A stretch of 64,000 nt of DNA, from the NCBI RefSeq assembly GCF_025264645.1, contig NZ_CP073696.1:248001-312000 (forward strand), read 5' to 3'. Every line of letters starts with the position of its first letter. Position 1 is the first letter of the stretch. Origin of the DNA: Edaphobacter lichenicola. GTDB taxonomy: Bacteria > Acidobacteriota > Terriglobia > Terriglobales > Acidobacteriaceae. Below the pieces are notes generated by a model, which made no database searches, was not told the DNA's origin, and saw only the letters and a program-made list of their open reading frames with translations. Shown one piece after another: positions 28,874 to 36,907 of the stretch. Position numbers and translations under genes: made by a program.

Positions 28874-29979
28874 ACCGCGTGCATGGCCTGGCGACGGTCG
28901 ATGGATTCTGCCAGAGCCTGATGGACGAGCTTCCCCATCTCCTGCGTGCTGACCGGAGTCTGCCCCGGCTGCTGGCCGCGAGCGATATCGGCCGTGCGGT
29001 AGCCCGCGTTGAGAACTTTATGAACCGCCACTTCGACCGCTTTAGCATCCTGCTCGAGGTTTGCCGAGTGGCGAAGGACCATGGCAGCCGTAAGAATCGC
29101 GCCGAGCGGATTTGCTTTTCCTGTGCCCGCGATATCTGGTGCGCTGCCATGCACAGGCTCGTAGAGATTGACGGCGCCCCCAATGGTTGCTGAAGGCAAC
29201 ATGCCAAGTGACCCAGTGATGACGCCAGCTTCGTCGGAGAGAATGTCGCCGAAGAGATTCTCGGTGAGAACGACGTCGAAGTTACGGGGAATATTCATGA
29301 TATGCATCGCCATAGAATCGACAAGCTGATGTTCGAGCGTGACAGAGGGGTATTCTTTCGCAACCTCCGTGACTGTTGCGCGCCAGAGCTGCGAGACCTC
29401 AAGCACATTAGCTTTATCGACGGAGGTAACCTTCTGGCGGCGTTTGCTGGCAAGGTCAAAGGCGACGCGGGCAACGCGGACGACTTCAGCCTTTGTGTAG
29501 CGCATCGTATTGATCGCCTCGTCGGACTCGCGGTTCCACCAGCGTGGAGCACCAAAGTAAAGGCCGCCGAGCAACTCGCGCACGAAGAGAATGTCTACAT
29601 CTTTTGTGACCTCGGGACGCAGGGGCGAACTCTCAGCAAGCGCCGTGTAGGCGATCGAAGGACGCAGATTGGCGAAGCCTCCAAGCGCCTGGCGAATCTG
29701 CAGGAGACCAGCCTCGGGTCGTTTGTCTGGAGGCAGAGAGTTGAACTTGTTATCACCGACAGCACCCAGCAGAACGGCGTCGCATTCGAGTGCTGCATCG
29801 AGTATTGCGGTGGGGAGCGGCGAGCCGGTTTCGGTAATCGCAGTGCCGCCGATGAGACCAGGGACGAAGATAAACTCGTGCCCGCCTAACTCAGCCACGG
29901 CACGGAGGATATTTGTTGCCTGCTGGGTGACTTCGGGGCCGATGCCGTCGCCGGCGAGAACTGCAACTTTGAGGCGCAT
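28870..29979 (-). CDS. leuB: 3-isopropylmalate dehydrogenase
   Basis: A 369-residue NAD-dependent beta-decarboxylating dehydrogenase for the third leucine step. Motifs: VAVLAGDGIGPEVTQQA, LLGAVGDNKF, the Arg-rich substrate region (LRPEVTKDVDILFVRELLGG), TENLFGDILSDEAGVITGSL and EPVHGSAPDIAGTGKANP. It starts 23 bases after leuA. A C-terminal tail of about ten residues (DRRQAMHAV) runs into the overlap with the small membrane protein gene. Confidence 0.97.
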   Translation of the reverse strand: MRLKVAVLAGDGIGPEVTQQATNILRAVAELGGHEFIFVPGLIGGTAITETGSPLPTAILDAALECDAVLLGAVGDNKFNSLPPDKRPEAGLLQIRQALGGFANLRPSIAYTALAESSPLRPEVTKDVDILFVRELLGGLYFGAPRWWNRESDEAINTMRYTKAEVVRVARVAFDLASKRRQKVTSVDKANVLEVSQLWRATVTEVAKEYPSVTLEHQLVDSMAMHIMNIPRNFDVVLTENLFGDILSDEAGVITGSLGMLPSATIGGAVNLYEPVHGSAPDIAGTGKANPLGAILTAAMVLRHSANLEQDAKAVEVAVHKVLNAGYRTADIARGQQPGQTPVSTQEMGKLVHQALAESIDRRQAMHAV

Positions 29980-30002
29980 GACGCTCTTCCTTTGGCGTGT
30001 GG

Positions 30003-31178
30003 CTAGTGAGTAGCGACGGCGGACTTGTCGCTATGAAGCAAGCCGAGCAAGTCCTGGTCGTAGATGGATTTTTTGCGATCCGCGAGTTCGGTGAAGCGAT
30101 GGTAGACATCGTCGAGCTGCGCGCGCGTGAGAGTATGGCCGAGTTCGACGAGGCGCTGCTCGAGAAGACGGCGGCCACTATGTTTGCCGAGCACCATGTT
30201 GGTGGCTGGGACGCCAACTGACTCTGGTGTCATGATCTCGTAAGTCAGCGGGTTAGCCATCATGCCGTGTTGATGAATGCCGGACTCGTGCGCAAATGCA
30301 TTGGCACCGACGACAGCCTTGTTGGGTGAGCAGCCGAAGCTGATAAATTCGGCGAGCATCTGGCTGGTGGGGAAGAGCTGGTTCAGCTTGATGTTGTTTG
30401 TATAGGGCAGCTTGTCGCGACGAACCATAAGTGCAGCGGCGATCTCTTCGAGCGCAGCGTTACCAGCGCGTTCGCCGATTCCGTTGATCGTGCATTCGGC
30501 CTGCCGTGCTCCAGCGTGGATGCCTGCAAGGGTGTTGGCGACTGCCATGCCGAGATCGTTATGGCAATGAGTGGAGAGAATAACGTCGTCGATGCCGGGA
30601 ACCTTCTCGATCAGCATGCGGAACGTGGCGGCGTACTCGTCGGGCGTGGTGTAGCCGACGGTATCGGGGATGTTGATGGTGGTCGCCCCGGCCTGTACCG
30701 CAACCGTAACGATCTCGACGAGGAAGTCGGGATCAGTACGGGTGGCATCCTCGGCGGAGAACTCGACGTCGTCGGCGAAGGTGCGCGCAAGACGAACAGA
30801 GTTTGCGGCCTGATCGAGGGCCTCGGCACGCGTGATCTTTAGCTTCGCTTCCAGATGAAGGTCGGAGGAGGCGAGGAAGGTGTGGATGCGGGCCTTTTCG
30901 GCTGGCTCAATAGAGCGGGCAGCGGCTTCAATGTCCTCGCGTTTGCAACGAGCCAGGGATGCGATGCGCGGTCCGCGAACCTCACGGGCGATCATGCGTA
31001 TGGAGTCGGAGTCGCCCTGACTTGCAATCGCAAAACCGGCCTCTAAAACGTCGACCCCGAGGGCTGCGAGCTGGTGGGCCATGCGCAGCTTTTCATCGTG
31101 ATGCATGGTGCAACCGGGAGACTGTTCGCCGTCGCGGAGGGTGGTATCGAAGAAGACGATTTGATTATGCGAAGACAT
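30003..31178 (-). CDS. leuA: 2-isopropylmalate synthase lacking the C-terminal regulatory domain
   Basis: A 391-residue enzyme of the LeuA/homocitrate synthase family. The catalytic TIM barrel is complete: FFDTTLRDGEQSPG, the HCHNDLGMAVANTLAG metal ligands, and ECTINGIGERAGNA; the linker subdomains continue through GKHSGRRLLEQRL. The protein then stops (DQDLLGLLHSDKSAVATH), whereas standard LeuA has about 110-130 more residues forming the leucine-binding domain. No remnant of that domain fits in the 23 bases before leuB, so it is absent, not frameshifted. Loss of leucine feedback is the inference; context argues for LeuA over homocitrate or citramalate synthase. I use the ATG at 31178 (MSSHNQIVFFD); the frame is open to 31211. 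Confidence 0.93.
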   Translation of the reverse strand: MSSHNQIVFFDTTLRDGEQSPGCTMHHDEKLRMAHQLAALGVDVLEAGFAIASQGDSDSIRMIAREVRGPRIASLARCKREDIEAAARSIEPAEKARIHTFLASSDLHLEAKLKITRAEALDQAANSVRLARTFADDVEFSAEDATRTDPDFLVEIVTVAVQAGATTINIPDTVGYTTPDEYAATFRMLIEKVPGIDDVILSTHCHNDLGMAVANTLAGIHAGARQAECTINGIGERAGNAALEEIAAALMVRRDKLPYTNNIKLNQLFPTSQMLAEFISFGCSPNKAVVGANAFAHESGIHQHGMMANPLTYEIMTPESVGVPATNMVLGKHSGRRLLEQRLVELGHTLTRAQLDDVYHRFTELADRKKSIYDQDLLGLLHSDKSAVATH

Positions 31179-31206
31179 AGGAATTAGCACTCTCGATCTG
31201 GACGTT

Positions 31207-31227
31207 ATCATAATGCATGCTTATGAT
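31207..31227. promoter_or_regulatory. Inverted repeat between leuA and the divergent LysR gene
   Basis: ATCATAA at 31207-31213 and TTATGAT at 31221-31227 are perfect complements around TGCATGC. The site fits the T-N11-A style of LysR-type operators and lies in the 120-base divergent promoter region. It is a likely binding site for the adjacent regulator; this is inference. Confidence 0.6.
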
Positions 31228-31298
31228 GGTTTGCAGGTATATCAGAAATTCTAATTGCGGCATTCGACTTAACGATCTCCGCCGCATGGAGGTAAGGA

Positions 31299-32222
31299 TT
31301 GGACTTAGTCCAGATGGAGACGTTTCTGGCGGTGGCGGAGGAGCGAAGCTTTTCACGGGCTGCGGCACGACTCCATCGTACTCAGCCAGCGGTGAGTCAG
31401 GCAATCGCGAAACTCGAAGGGGAGCTTGGTGAGGTGCTCTTCGAGCGGTCGTCGCGGGACGGAACGCTGACCGACGCAGGCGAGGTGCTGCGGGAGTACG
31501 CGTCTAAGTTACTGAATCTGCGAAATGAAGCGGCTGGAGCCTTAACCGAGTTGCGGGAGTTGCATCGGGGAAGGCTGAATCTTGCAGCAAATGAGTACAC
31601 CTGCCTCTATCTTTTGCCGCTACTCGATGAGTTCCGACGGCAGAATCCGCGGATCAAGCTGGCAGTACAGCGTACGCTTGCGAGCCGGATCTCGGATGAG
31701 GTCTTGATGCACTCGGTCGAGCTTGGTGTGCTCTCGTTCCGCCCTGACGATACGCAGGTCAAATCGATGGTGGTGTACCGGGATGAACTGGCCTTTGTGG
31801 TCAATCCTCGGCACGCCCTTGCGAGTGCAGACAAGGTCTCGATCCGGCAGTTGGGAGCACAGAATTTTATTGCGCATAACATCCCGTCTCCGCAGCGTCA
31901 GAAGGTGATCCAGGCATTCAAACGGCACAAAACTCCGTTGCAGATGGGAGTGGAGCTCCCGTCGCTCGAAGCCATCAAACGGTTTGTCGAGATGGGGAAT
32001 GGCGTAGCGCTGGTACCAGGGCTGACGGTGCGCACGGAGCTGCAGAGCGGGGCACTGGTGCGGGTACAGGTGCCGGAGTTGCAGATCGAACGCAAGCTCA
32101 GGCTGGTCTATCGTCGGCAGGCGAGTCTTTCGCATGCGGCGCTGGCCTTTTTGAAGGTGGTAGAGGCCTATGCGGCCGCGCATGGAGACCCGTACTGCTT
32201 TCAACAAGAACGCGGCATGTAA
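31299..32222 (+). CDS. LysR-type transcriptional regulator divergent from leuA
   Basis: A 307-residue LysR regulator. The winged helix-turn-helix is at the start (METFLAVAEERSFSRAAARL ... TQPAVSQAIAKLEGELG) and the effector-binding domain follows from about residue 90 (GRLNLAANEYTCLYLLPLL). The start is TTG at 31299, chosen because a very strong GGAGGTAAGGA precedes it. Gene orientation and the palindrome at 31207 make it the probable regulator of the leu-ilv cluster; LeuO- or CysB-like roles elsewhere support this only by analogy. The C-terminus has an AHGDPYCFQQ tail. Confidence 0.92.
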   Translation: MDLVQMETFLAVAEERSFSRAAARLHRTQPAVSQAIAKLEGELGEVLFERSSRDGTLTDAGEVLREYASKLLNLRNEAAGALTELRELHRGRLNLAANEYTCLYLLPLLDEFRRQNPRIKLAVQRTLASRISDEVLMHSVELGVLSFRPDDTQVKSMVVYRDELAFVVNPRHALASADKVSIRQLGAQNFIAHNIPSPQRQKVIQAFKRHKTPLQMGVELPSLEAIKRFVEMGNGVALVPGLTVRTELQSGALVRVQVPELQIERKLRLVYRRQASLSHAALAFLKVVEAYAAAHGDPYCFQQERGM

Positions 32223-32293
32223 TAGCTCATATGAATTTTTGCTACAGTAGGAACCTTTGCAAAAAAAGTGCGTCTGTATCGGTAGATGGACCA

Positions 32294-32311
32294 CCGGAGG
32301 AGCTCCTCCGG
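32294..32311. repeat. 18-base perfect palindrome upstream of the LTxxQ-like gene
   Basis: CCGGAGGAGCTCCTCCGG is fully self-complementary (32294-32311), 28 bases before the ATG at 32340. Without a loop or T-run it is more a protein-binding or dimer-forming element than a terminator, though the transcript could still pair. Confidence 0.5.
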
Positions 32312-32339
32312 CAAATGATGGTATGAGAGTGAGAATCCG

Positions 32340-32804
32340 ATGATGACGATATTCCGCAAACCAATATTGCAAGTAGCCTTTATGGCGCTGTGTACGACAG
32401 CGCTGAGTGCACTGCCGGCGATGGCTCAAGAACCGACTGCGCCTGCGACGCAGGACCAGGCCGGTCCACAGCATGGCGGACACGACCAAGGGCAGCGCGA
32501 GGAGCATCAGATAGCGTTTTTGACGAAGAAGTTAAGCCTCACACCTGACCAGGTATCTCAGGTAAAGGCAATCGACGATGATGCGCGTCAACAGACGATG
32601 GCTCTGCGCAATGACACCGCAACACCGAAGGCCGACAAACGAGCAAAGATGATGGACATCCACAAGGCGTCCCAGGACAAGATTCGTGCTGTGCTGACCG
32701 ACGATCAGAAGACCAAGTACGACGCTCTTCAGGCCGAGATGCGAGAGCACAGGGAGAGCCGCGAGGGAGGGCAGGGCGCGCCTCCTGCTCCTCCTCAGCA
32801 GTAG
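32340..32804 (+). CDS. Periplasmic LTxxQ/Spy-like small protein
   Basis: A 154-residue exported protein. The signal peptide ends near LPAMAQE; a His-rich segment (QHGGHDQGQREEHQ) follows, then a helical region with FLTKKLSLTPDQVSQVKAI and LTDDQKTKYDAL, the LTxxQ pattern of Spy/CpxP-type proteins, and a Pro-rich tail. Such proteins are extracytoplasmic chaperones or metal-stress sensors. No CpxAR-like pair is adjacent. The His cluster suggests a metal link, by inference only. A strong terminator follows. Confidence 0.78.
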   Translation: MMTIFRKPILQVAFMALCTTALSALPAMAQEPTAPATQDQAGPQHGGHDQGQREEHQIAFLTKKLSLTPDQVSQVKAIDDDARQQTMALRNDTATPKADKRAKMMDIHKASQDKIRAVLTDDQKTKYDALQAEMREHRESREGGQGAPPAPPQQ

Positions 32805-32824
32805 TATTGGACAATCCAGAACGT

Positions 32825-32865
32825 GCAAGAAGGCCGGAGGGATGCAGATCCTCCGGCCTTCTTGC
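32825..32865 (+). terminator. Stem-loop terminator after the LTxxQ-like gene
   Basis: Perfect 16-base arms (32825-32840 and 32850-32865) around a 9-base loop, with TTT following at 32866 to 32868 after the stem end. It is the most stable hairpin of the region. Confidence 0.82.
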
Positions 32866-33002
32866 GTTTGCAGCCCTACTTCGGGCACTGGTGCGGTTAC
32901 AATGAAGAACAGTGACTACGGCGCTCCGTACCTCTTGCAGATAAGTTTGCCTGCGGGACAGCGTAAGAGGTTACGGACGAATTCGAAGGGATCCAGCGAA
33001 GA

Positions 33003-33608
33003 ATGAAGAAGACGATGTTGTTGTTGGGCGCGCTGATGTTTTCTGCGGCAGCCGGTTATGCGCAGGAGAGCCGTCAGGACGTAAGCGTAAGCGCCACCGC
33101 GGCGTTTGCCCCCCAGATCACCGGAAATAGTGTGCAGAAGGACACGAGCACGACGATGGGCCTTTTAGCCAGCTACCGTTATCTCTTGACGCCGCGTAGT
33201 GCACTGGAAGCGAACTACGGATATCAGCAAAACACGCAATACTACCAGGTCTTCGGAAAGGCGAATGGCGGTATCCACACGCTACAGCAGGAGTTCAGCA
33301 TCGCATATGTGTTTAACCTGAACTTCAAGAACTTCAATCCATTCCTGGAAGCTGGCCCTGGTGCCATGATCTTCCATCCGTTCAAGGACGCTGGATCGAC
33401 CAACCTCGACGCTAAGCAAAATACGGCCATTGGCGGCCTGTTTGGCGGTGGTGTCGCCTATGAGTTGAGCCCCAGCTTTGACATTCGCGCGGAGTACCGT
33501 GGCTTCCTGGTGAAGACACCCACCTTCAGCCTCCCTGGAAACATCTTCAACACCAACCGTTATGAAGTGATCTCTACACCGTCGATCGGCGTTGCGTATC
33601 ACTTCTAA
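33003..33608 (+). CDS. Outer membrane beta-barrel protein
   Basis: A 201-residue predicted outer membrane barrel of the OmpA/OMP_b-brl class. A signal peptide (MKKTMLLLGALMFSAAAGYAQ) is followed by alternating polar and hydrophobic strands (ALEANYGYQQ, LQQEFSIAYVFNLNF, FNPFLEAGPGAMIF, DIRAEYRGFLV), and it ends with the aromatic signature VAYHF used by the BAM machinery. Similar small barrels are common porin-like proteins of unknown function. It stands alone, closed by a terminator. Confidence 0.85.
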   Translation: MKKTMLLLGALMFSAAAGYAQESRQDVSVSATAAFAPQITGNSVQKDTSTTMGLLASYRYLLTPRSALEANYGYQQNTQYYQVFGKANGGIHTLQQEFSIAYVFNLNFKNFNPFLEAGPGAMIFHPFKDAGSTNLDAKQNTAIGGLFGGGVAYELSPSFDIRAEYRGFLVKTPTFSLPGNIFNTNRYEVISTPSIGVAYHF

Positions 33609-33631
33609 CTGGATACGGCATTAAATTTCGA

Positions 33632-33655
33632 AAGCCCCGGCGTTTGCCGGGGCTT
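33632..33655. terminator. Bidirectional terminator between convergent barrel genes
   Basis: AAGCCCCGGC at 33632-33641 pairs with GCCGGGGCTT at 33646-33655, loop GTTT. It lies between the stops at 33608 and 33675. Confidence 0.8.
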
Positions 33656-33674
33656 GCTATTGCGGCTGGATGTT

Positions 33675-34202
33675 TTATCGGAAGCGGTAAGCCGCACCGA
33701 TAGTGAGAATGCTCGGTGAAAGGCTCGATTGCGCGAAGTTGAACCACTCCTGGTACTCCCAATCGGCCCGGACATAAAGGTAGGGCTTCACTTTAAAGTC
33801 TGCGCCACCACCGACAGCTATCAGATTGTAGGCAAGGTTGGCTGTGAACCCATCAGGTAGGGTAGGGAAGTTAAAGACGCCACGTCCATAAAGTACCTTC
33901 GCGAACGGTGCGATCCTGCCATAGGTGCGATAGTAACGGCCCCCAACTTCATAGGTTTTCTCATAGAGATTATTGGGGCCTTGGACGAAATGAAACTCGC
34001 CTGTCACGCCGATATGAGGTAGAAAATCGTAGTCGAAGTAGGCTCCTCCGCCGTTGAATCGCGGACCATAGTCAGAGTTGGCCGTCGAAAAGCCACCACC
34101 GATTTTGAGATCCCCTGAACGGGAGGCAGTGGGAATGGCCTGCCCGCATAGCATAGACGCTACGCCAAGCAGGCCGAAGAATATAACACCCCGTATTAAC
34201 AC
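33675..34202 (-). CDS. Outer membrane beta-barrel protein, paralogue A
   Basis: A 175-residue secreted barrel. The start is GTG at 34202, with CAGGGAG ahead and a signal peptide (LIRGVIFFGLLGVASMLCGQ); the longer frame to 34259 is not needed. The mature protein opens AIPTASRSGDLKIGGGF and ends LTIGAAYRFR, with strands such as GGAYFDYDFL and YLYVRADWEY. It closely resembles the neighbour at 34289 in its opening (AIPTASR), the FDFxxHIGVxGxFH block and the ending; the pair arose by tandem duplication. Function unknown. Confidence 0.8.
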   Translation of the reverse strand: MLIRGVIFFGLLGVASMLCGQAIPTASRSGDLKIGGGFSTANSDYGPRFNGGGAYFDYDFLPHIGVTGEFHFVQGPNNLYEKTYEVGGRYYRTYGRIAPFAKVLYGRGVFNFPTLPDGFTANLAYNLIAVGGGADFKVKPYLYVRADWEYQEWFNFAQSSLSPSILTIGAAYRFR

Positions 34203-34288
34203 GTACGCTCCCTGAAAATCAATATGTTCCCTTTCGGTGACACACCTGAATGTCAGCACAGCAACACCTGGTCAATGCTGCTCGCCGG

Positions 34289-34831
34289 TTAGCGTAAGAC
34301 ATAAGCGACACCGAAGTTATAGACAATCGGGGATAGGCCACTCGGTTCAAACCCAGGCCATCGCTGGAACTCGACATCGAAGGCCCGAACATTGATATGA
34401 CGTGTCGCTTGAACATCTAATCCGCCCCCGAGGGCAAATTGACCATAGGTTGCGGATGAGGCGGAAGGGAAGTAGCCCTGTTGGAATCCAAAGCGGCCAA
34501 TACCGAAGAGCGCTTTGGCATACGGATTGAAACGTTTATGGTGCCAGCTGTAGCGTGGCCCGATGAGGTATGAATTTTCGCTGGTATCGTCCGGAGTGAT
34601 AACTGAATAATGGAAATCACCTTCGATCCCGATGTTATGGAAAAAATCGAAGTCTCCATATATTGAGATGCCTTTGTAATATTTCACCGCATAGTCAGAG
34701 CTGATCAAAGTTCCAGCGACACCAACCTGTATCTGGCCGGTACGGGAGGCTGTTGGAATTGCTTGAGCATGCGACCAGGTTGCCAGGCTGAGGACGAATG
34801 CGAAACAGCCAATAGAAGTATGCCGCTTCAA
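34289..34831 (-). CDS. Outer membrane beta-barrel protein, paralogue B
   Basis: A 180-residue barrel with a signal peptide (KRHTSIGCFAFVLSLATWSHAQ). The mature protein begins AIPTASRTGQIQVGVAG and ends FGVAYVLR. The shared motifs with paralogue A are AIPTASR(S/T)G, the DFDFFHNIGIEGDFHY block, YNPYAK-like segments before a G-rich turn (KALFGIGRFGF), and a late WEYQEW/VEFQRW strand. It lies 86 bases upstream of paralogue A on the same strand. The RBS is AAGGAGG, but about 16 bases before the ATG, so the start could be further upstream. Confidence 0.82.
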   Translation of the reverse strand: MKRHTSIGCFAFVLSLATWSHAQAIPTASRTGQIQVGVAGTLISSDYAVKYYKGISIYGDFDFFHNIGIEGDFHYSVITPDDTSENSYLIGPRYSWHHKRFNPYAKALFGIGRFGFQQGYFPSASSATYGQFALGGGLDVQATRHINVRAFDVEFQRWPGFEPSGLSPIVYNFGVAYVLR

Positions 34832-34898
34832 CAGTGGGCCTCCTTAAAAATTGATATTGCGTAAACTGCTCTAGGCGGTCTGGCTCCGAACAGTAAGA

Positions 34899-34939
34899 GA
34901 GCGTGGCCGGTAGAAACGGCCAGATTTCCGGCCACGCTC
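34899..34939 (-). terminator. Stem-loop after the M48-like gene
   Basis: GAGCGTGGCCGG (34899-34910) pairs perfectly with 34928-34939 across a 17-base loop that holds a competing inner pairing (CGGCC). It follows the stop at 34946 on the minus strand and precedes the barrel gene. Confidence 0.7.
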
Positions 34940-34945
34940 GCAGAT

Positions 34946-36820
34946 TTAATTTTGCTGTTGGGTAGTGGTCTGTGGGCTTGCAGGAGCCGGAGACGCTGCA
35001 GCCGGGGCGGCAGTGTTATCGGCAGGGGGAGGAGTTGTTGGAGCTGCAGTAGCAGCCGGAGCAGCTGCAGGTTCTGCAGGCGCCTTATAGTAGCTCAATT
35101 TCAGATAAACAGGCTCAACCTCAAAGGGCATCTTGTCTGCCGCTGTGAGCAACGGCTCAAATGCTGAGTGGAGGACAAAGACCTGATCGGTCCAGGGGTC
35201 AAACCGCAGGAAGCTTGCCAGAGGCATCGCTGCCTGCTGCTTGAGGTCCTTCATATCCAGCTTGGGGCCTTTGGACATCATGGCCGCCATCCAGAAGGTA
35301 GGATCACTATCGCTCTTGACGAGGCCATCGCCAATCATCGGCTCGTTGAGGGCCTTCAGGCTCTTGACTCGCTGCTGTAGCTGCTGCAGGTAAAGGCTGA
35401 AGTACTGCTGTCCACCTTCGAGCTCCTTCGCGTTTAACAATTCCATAGCTTTCTTTGCTGCCGCTGTGTTGTCTGCATCCGTGTGATGCATCGGGATGCG
35501 GTTGAAGACGGTGGTCGACGGGAAGAGCAGACGGTCATTGAAAGCATACTTCGTGTCGAGACGGTGAGCAAGAATGATGTGTGCAATCTGGAACGCCAGA
35601 ATCGCATTGAGGTTACCCATCTGCTGCGCACCATCCTGGGTGACGACGCCGGTCGTGTCAAGCAGACTTTTCGAAATGACAATCGTGTTGCCAATAGCAA
35701 GAGACTCAAGAGGCTCAGTCAGCAGCGTACGGCAGCGGATCGGCCTCGAGAGTGTGATGTTGTTGTAGGCGAGAATGTTGCCAGCAAGCGCTTCGAGCGT
35801 CTTGTCGAACTCGCTCGGAGCATCGATGAGACCAGCCTGGAAGAGGCGCTCGACGATGTTGTCTTCTGCCTGCTGAACCCACGCGCGCTGCGCACCAAGT
35901 GGACTGACATCCTGTGCATCATTGCTGACGTCAGTCGCGCCAACGACATCCATAGAGGTGTTTTCAGACTCCGGTGGCGGAACCTTCAACACATAACCCC
36001 AGATGTGATTAATAGCCTTGAACTTGAGTGTGCGAGAGACGCTCTTCGGATCGCTCTCCTCAACGTAAAAGGAGGTCGGGAGCCAGAGGTCAGGCTGAAC
36101 GTTCGTACGCCAGCTGTCGAAGTGATAGAACTCTTTCTGATCTTCCTGGGTGCCAGCGAAGTCGCCGTTGAAGCGTACAACGTTGCCACTGCGCGTCTCG
36201 ATCCAGATGCGGCCGAAGAAGCGGCCGAACGCCTTCTTGCCTTCGATCGGGGTTACATCGAACACCGCGGTCGGCGTGTTGCCGAGGAAGTCGTTTCGCA
36301 CGTAACCGAAGGTGTAGTGCTGACGGTCAAAGCTGTTGGAGTCCATCAGAAGCATCTGAACAAAACCGGCCTCATGGAAGTTGAGGTGCAGGCTGTTGCC
36401 GAGGCCGCCAACAAAAGAGACGGAATGCTTAAAGAATCCCAGCTTTCCATCGCTGGTTCCCTTGGACGTGCTGTTGTTCACAGCATAGGAGTTGTCGCCA
36501 ATGATGCTCTTGAAGTCGACGCGGCTTAGAAAGTGTTCATCAGATTCAGGCACCTGGCCTAGAAGCGGATCAGGCTTCATCGTCTGGATGTACGTCTCAA
36601 CGAGAGGAGCCCGTTCTTTGACGGTCTTGACGATGACCTTCTCGCGAACGATTGCCTTATCGATTAGAGCGTTCTGTGCAGCGTTAGGCTTGCGTGTCGA
36701 GGAGAGATCGTCATCCTTTTTCTTCTTGCCGGGATGCATAATGCCTGCTCCGGCGGGAAGTGTGGTTGCGACCAAAAATGCCAGCAGCAGACCGGCGGTA
36801 GACTGTTTCCCGAGAATCAT
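34946..36820 (-). CDS. Exported M48-like protein with a destroyed zinc motif
   Basis: A 624-residue secreted protein. The signal peptide (STAGLLLAFLVATTLPAGAG) leads to a beta-rich domain (about 90-280) resembling lipoprotein-carrier folds. A helical domain follows at about 310-560. In it, NAILAFQIAHIILAHR (405-420) aligns with the M48 peptidase pattern LAHEIGHVVLRH, but the HExxH is FQIAH: the first His is Phe410 and the Glu is Gln411, while His414 is kept. A loss of proteolysis follows if the alignment holds. The last 60 residues are Ala/Pro/Thr-rich. It precedes the two barrel genes and follows tonB by 87 bases, suggesting an envelope role. Confidence 0.8.
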   Translation of the reverse strand: MILGKQSTAGLLLAFLVATTLPAGAGIMHPGKKKKDDDLSSTRKPNAAQNALIDKAIVREKVIVKTVKERAPLVETYIQTMKPDPLLGQVPESDEHFLSRVDFKSIIGDNSYAVNNSTSKGTSDGKLGFFKHSVSFVGGLGNSLHLNFHEAGFVQMLLMDSNSFDRQHYTFGYVRNDFLGNTPTAVFDVTPIEGKKAFGRFFGRIWIETRSGNVVRFNGDFAGTQEDQKEFYHFDSWRTNVQPDLWLPTSFYVEESDPKSVSRTLKFKAINHIWGYVLKVPPPESENTSMDVVGATDVSNDAQDVSPLGAQRAWVQQAEDNIVERLFQAGLIDAPSEFDKTLEALAGNILAYNNITLSRPIRCRTLLTEPLESLAIGNTIVISKSLLDTTGVVTQDGAQQMGNLNAILAFQIAHIILAHRLDTKYAFNDRLLFPSTTVFNRIPMHHTDADNTAAAKKAMELLNAKELEGGQQYFSLYLQQLQQRVKSLKALNEPMIGDGLVKSDSDPTFWMAAMMSKGPKLDMKDLKQQAAMPLASFLRFDPWTDQVFVLHSAFEPLLTAADKMPFEVEPVYLKLSYYKAPAEPAAAPAATAAPTTPPPADNTAAPAAASPAPASPQTTTQQQN

Positions 36821-36907
36821 GATGTACGGCTCCTACGGTGACCCTAGGGTCAGCCTGAGTATGGACTAAATTTATTGCGTGCTGCGACAACCGAACAAAA
36901 CTTGTTA

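Noticed and set aside
35483..36529. A 348-codon plus-strand frame
   Set aside because: It is antisense to the exported M48-like protein, which has a signal peptide and family-like segments.
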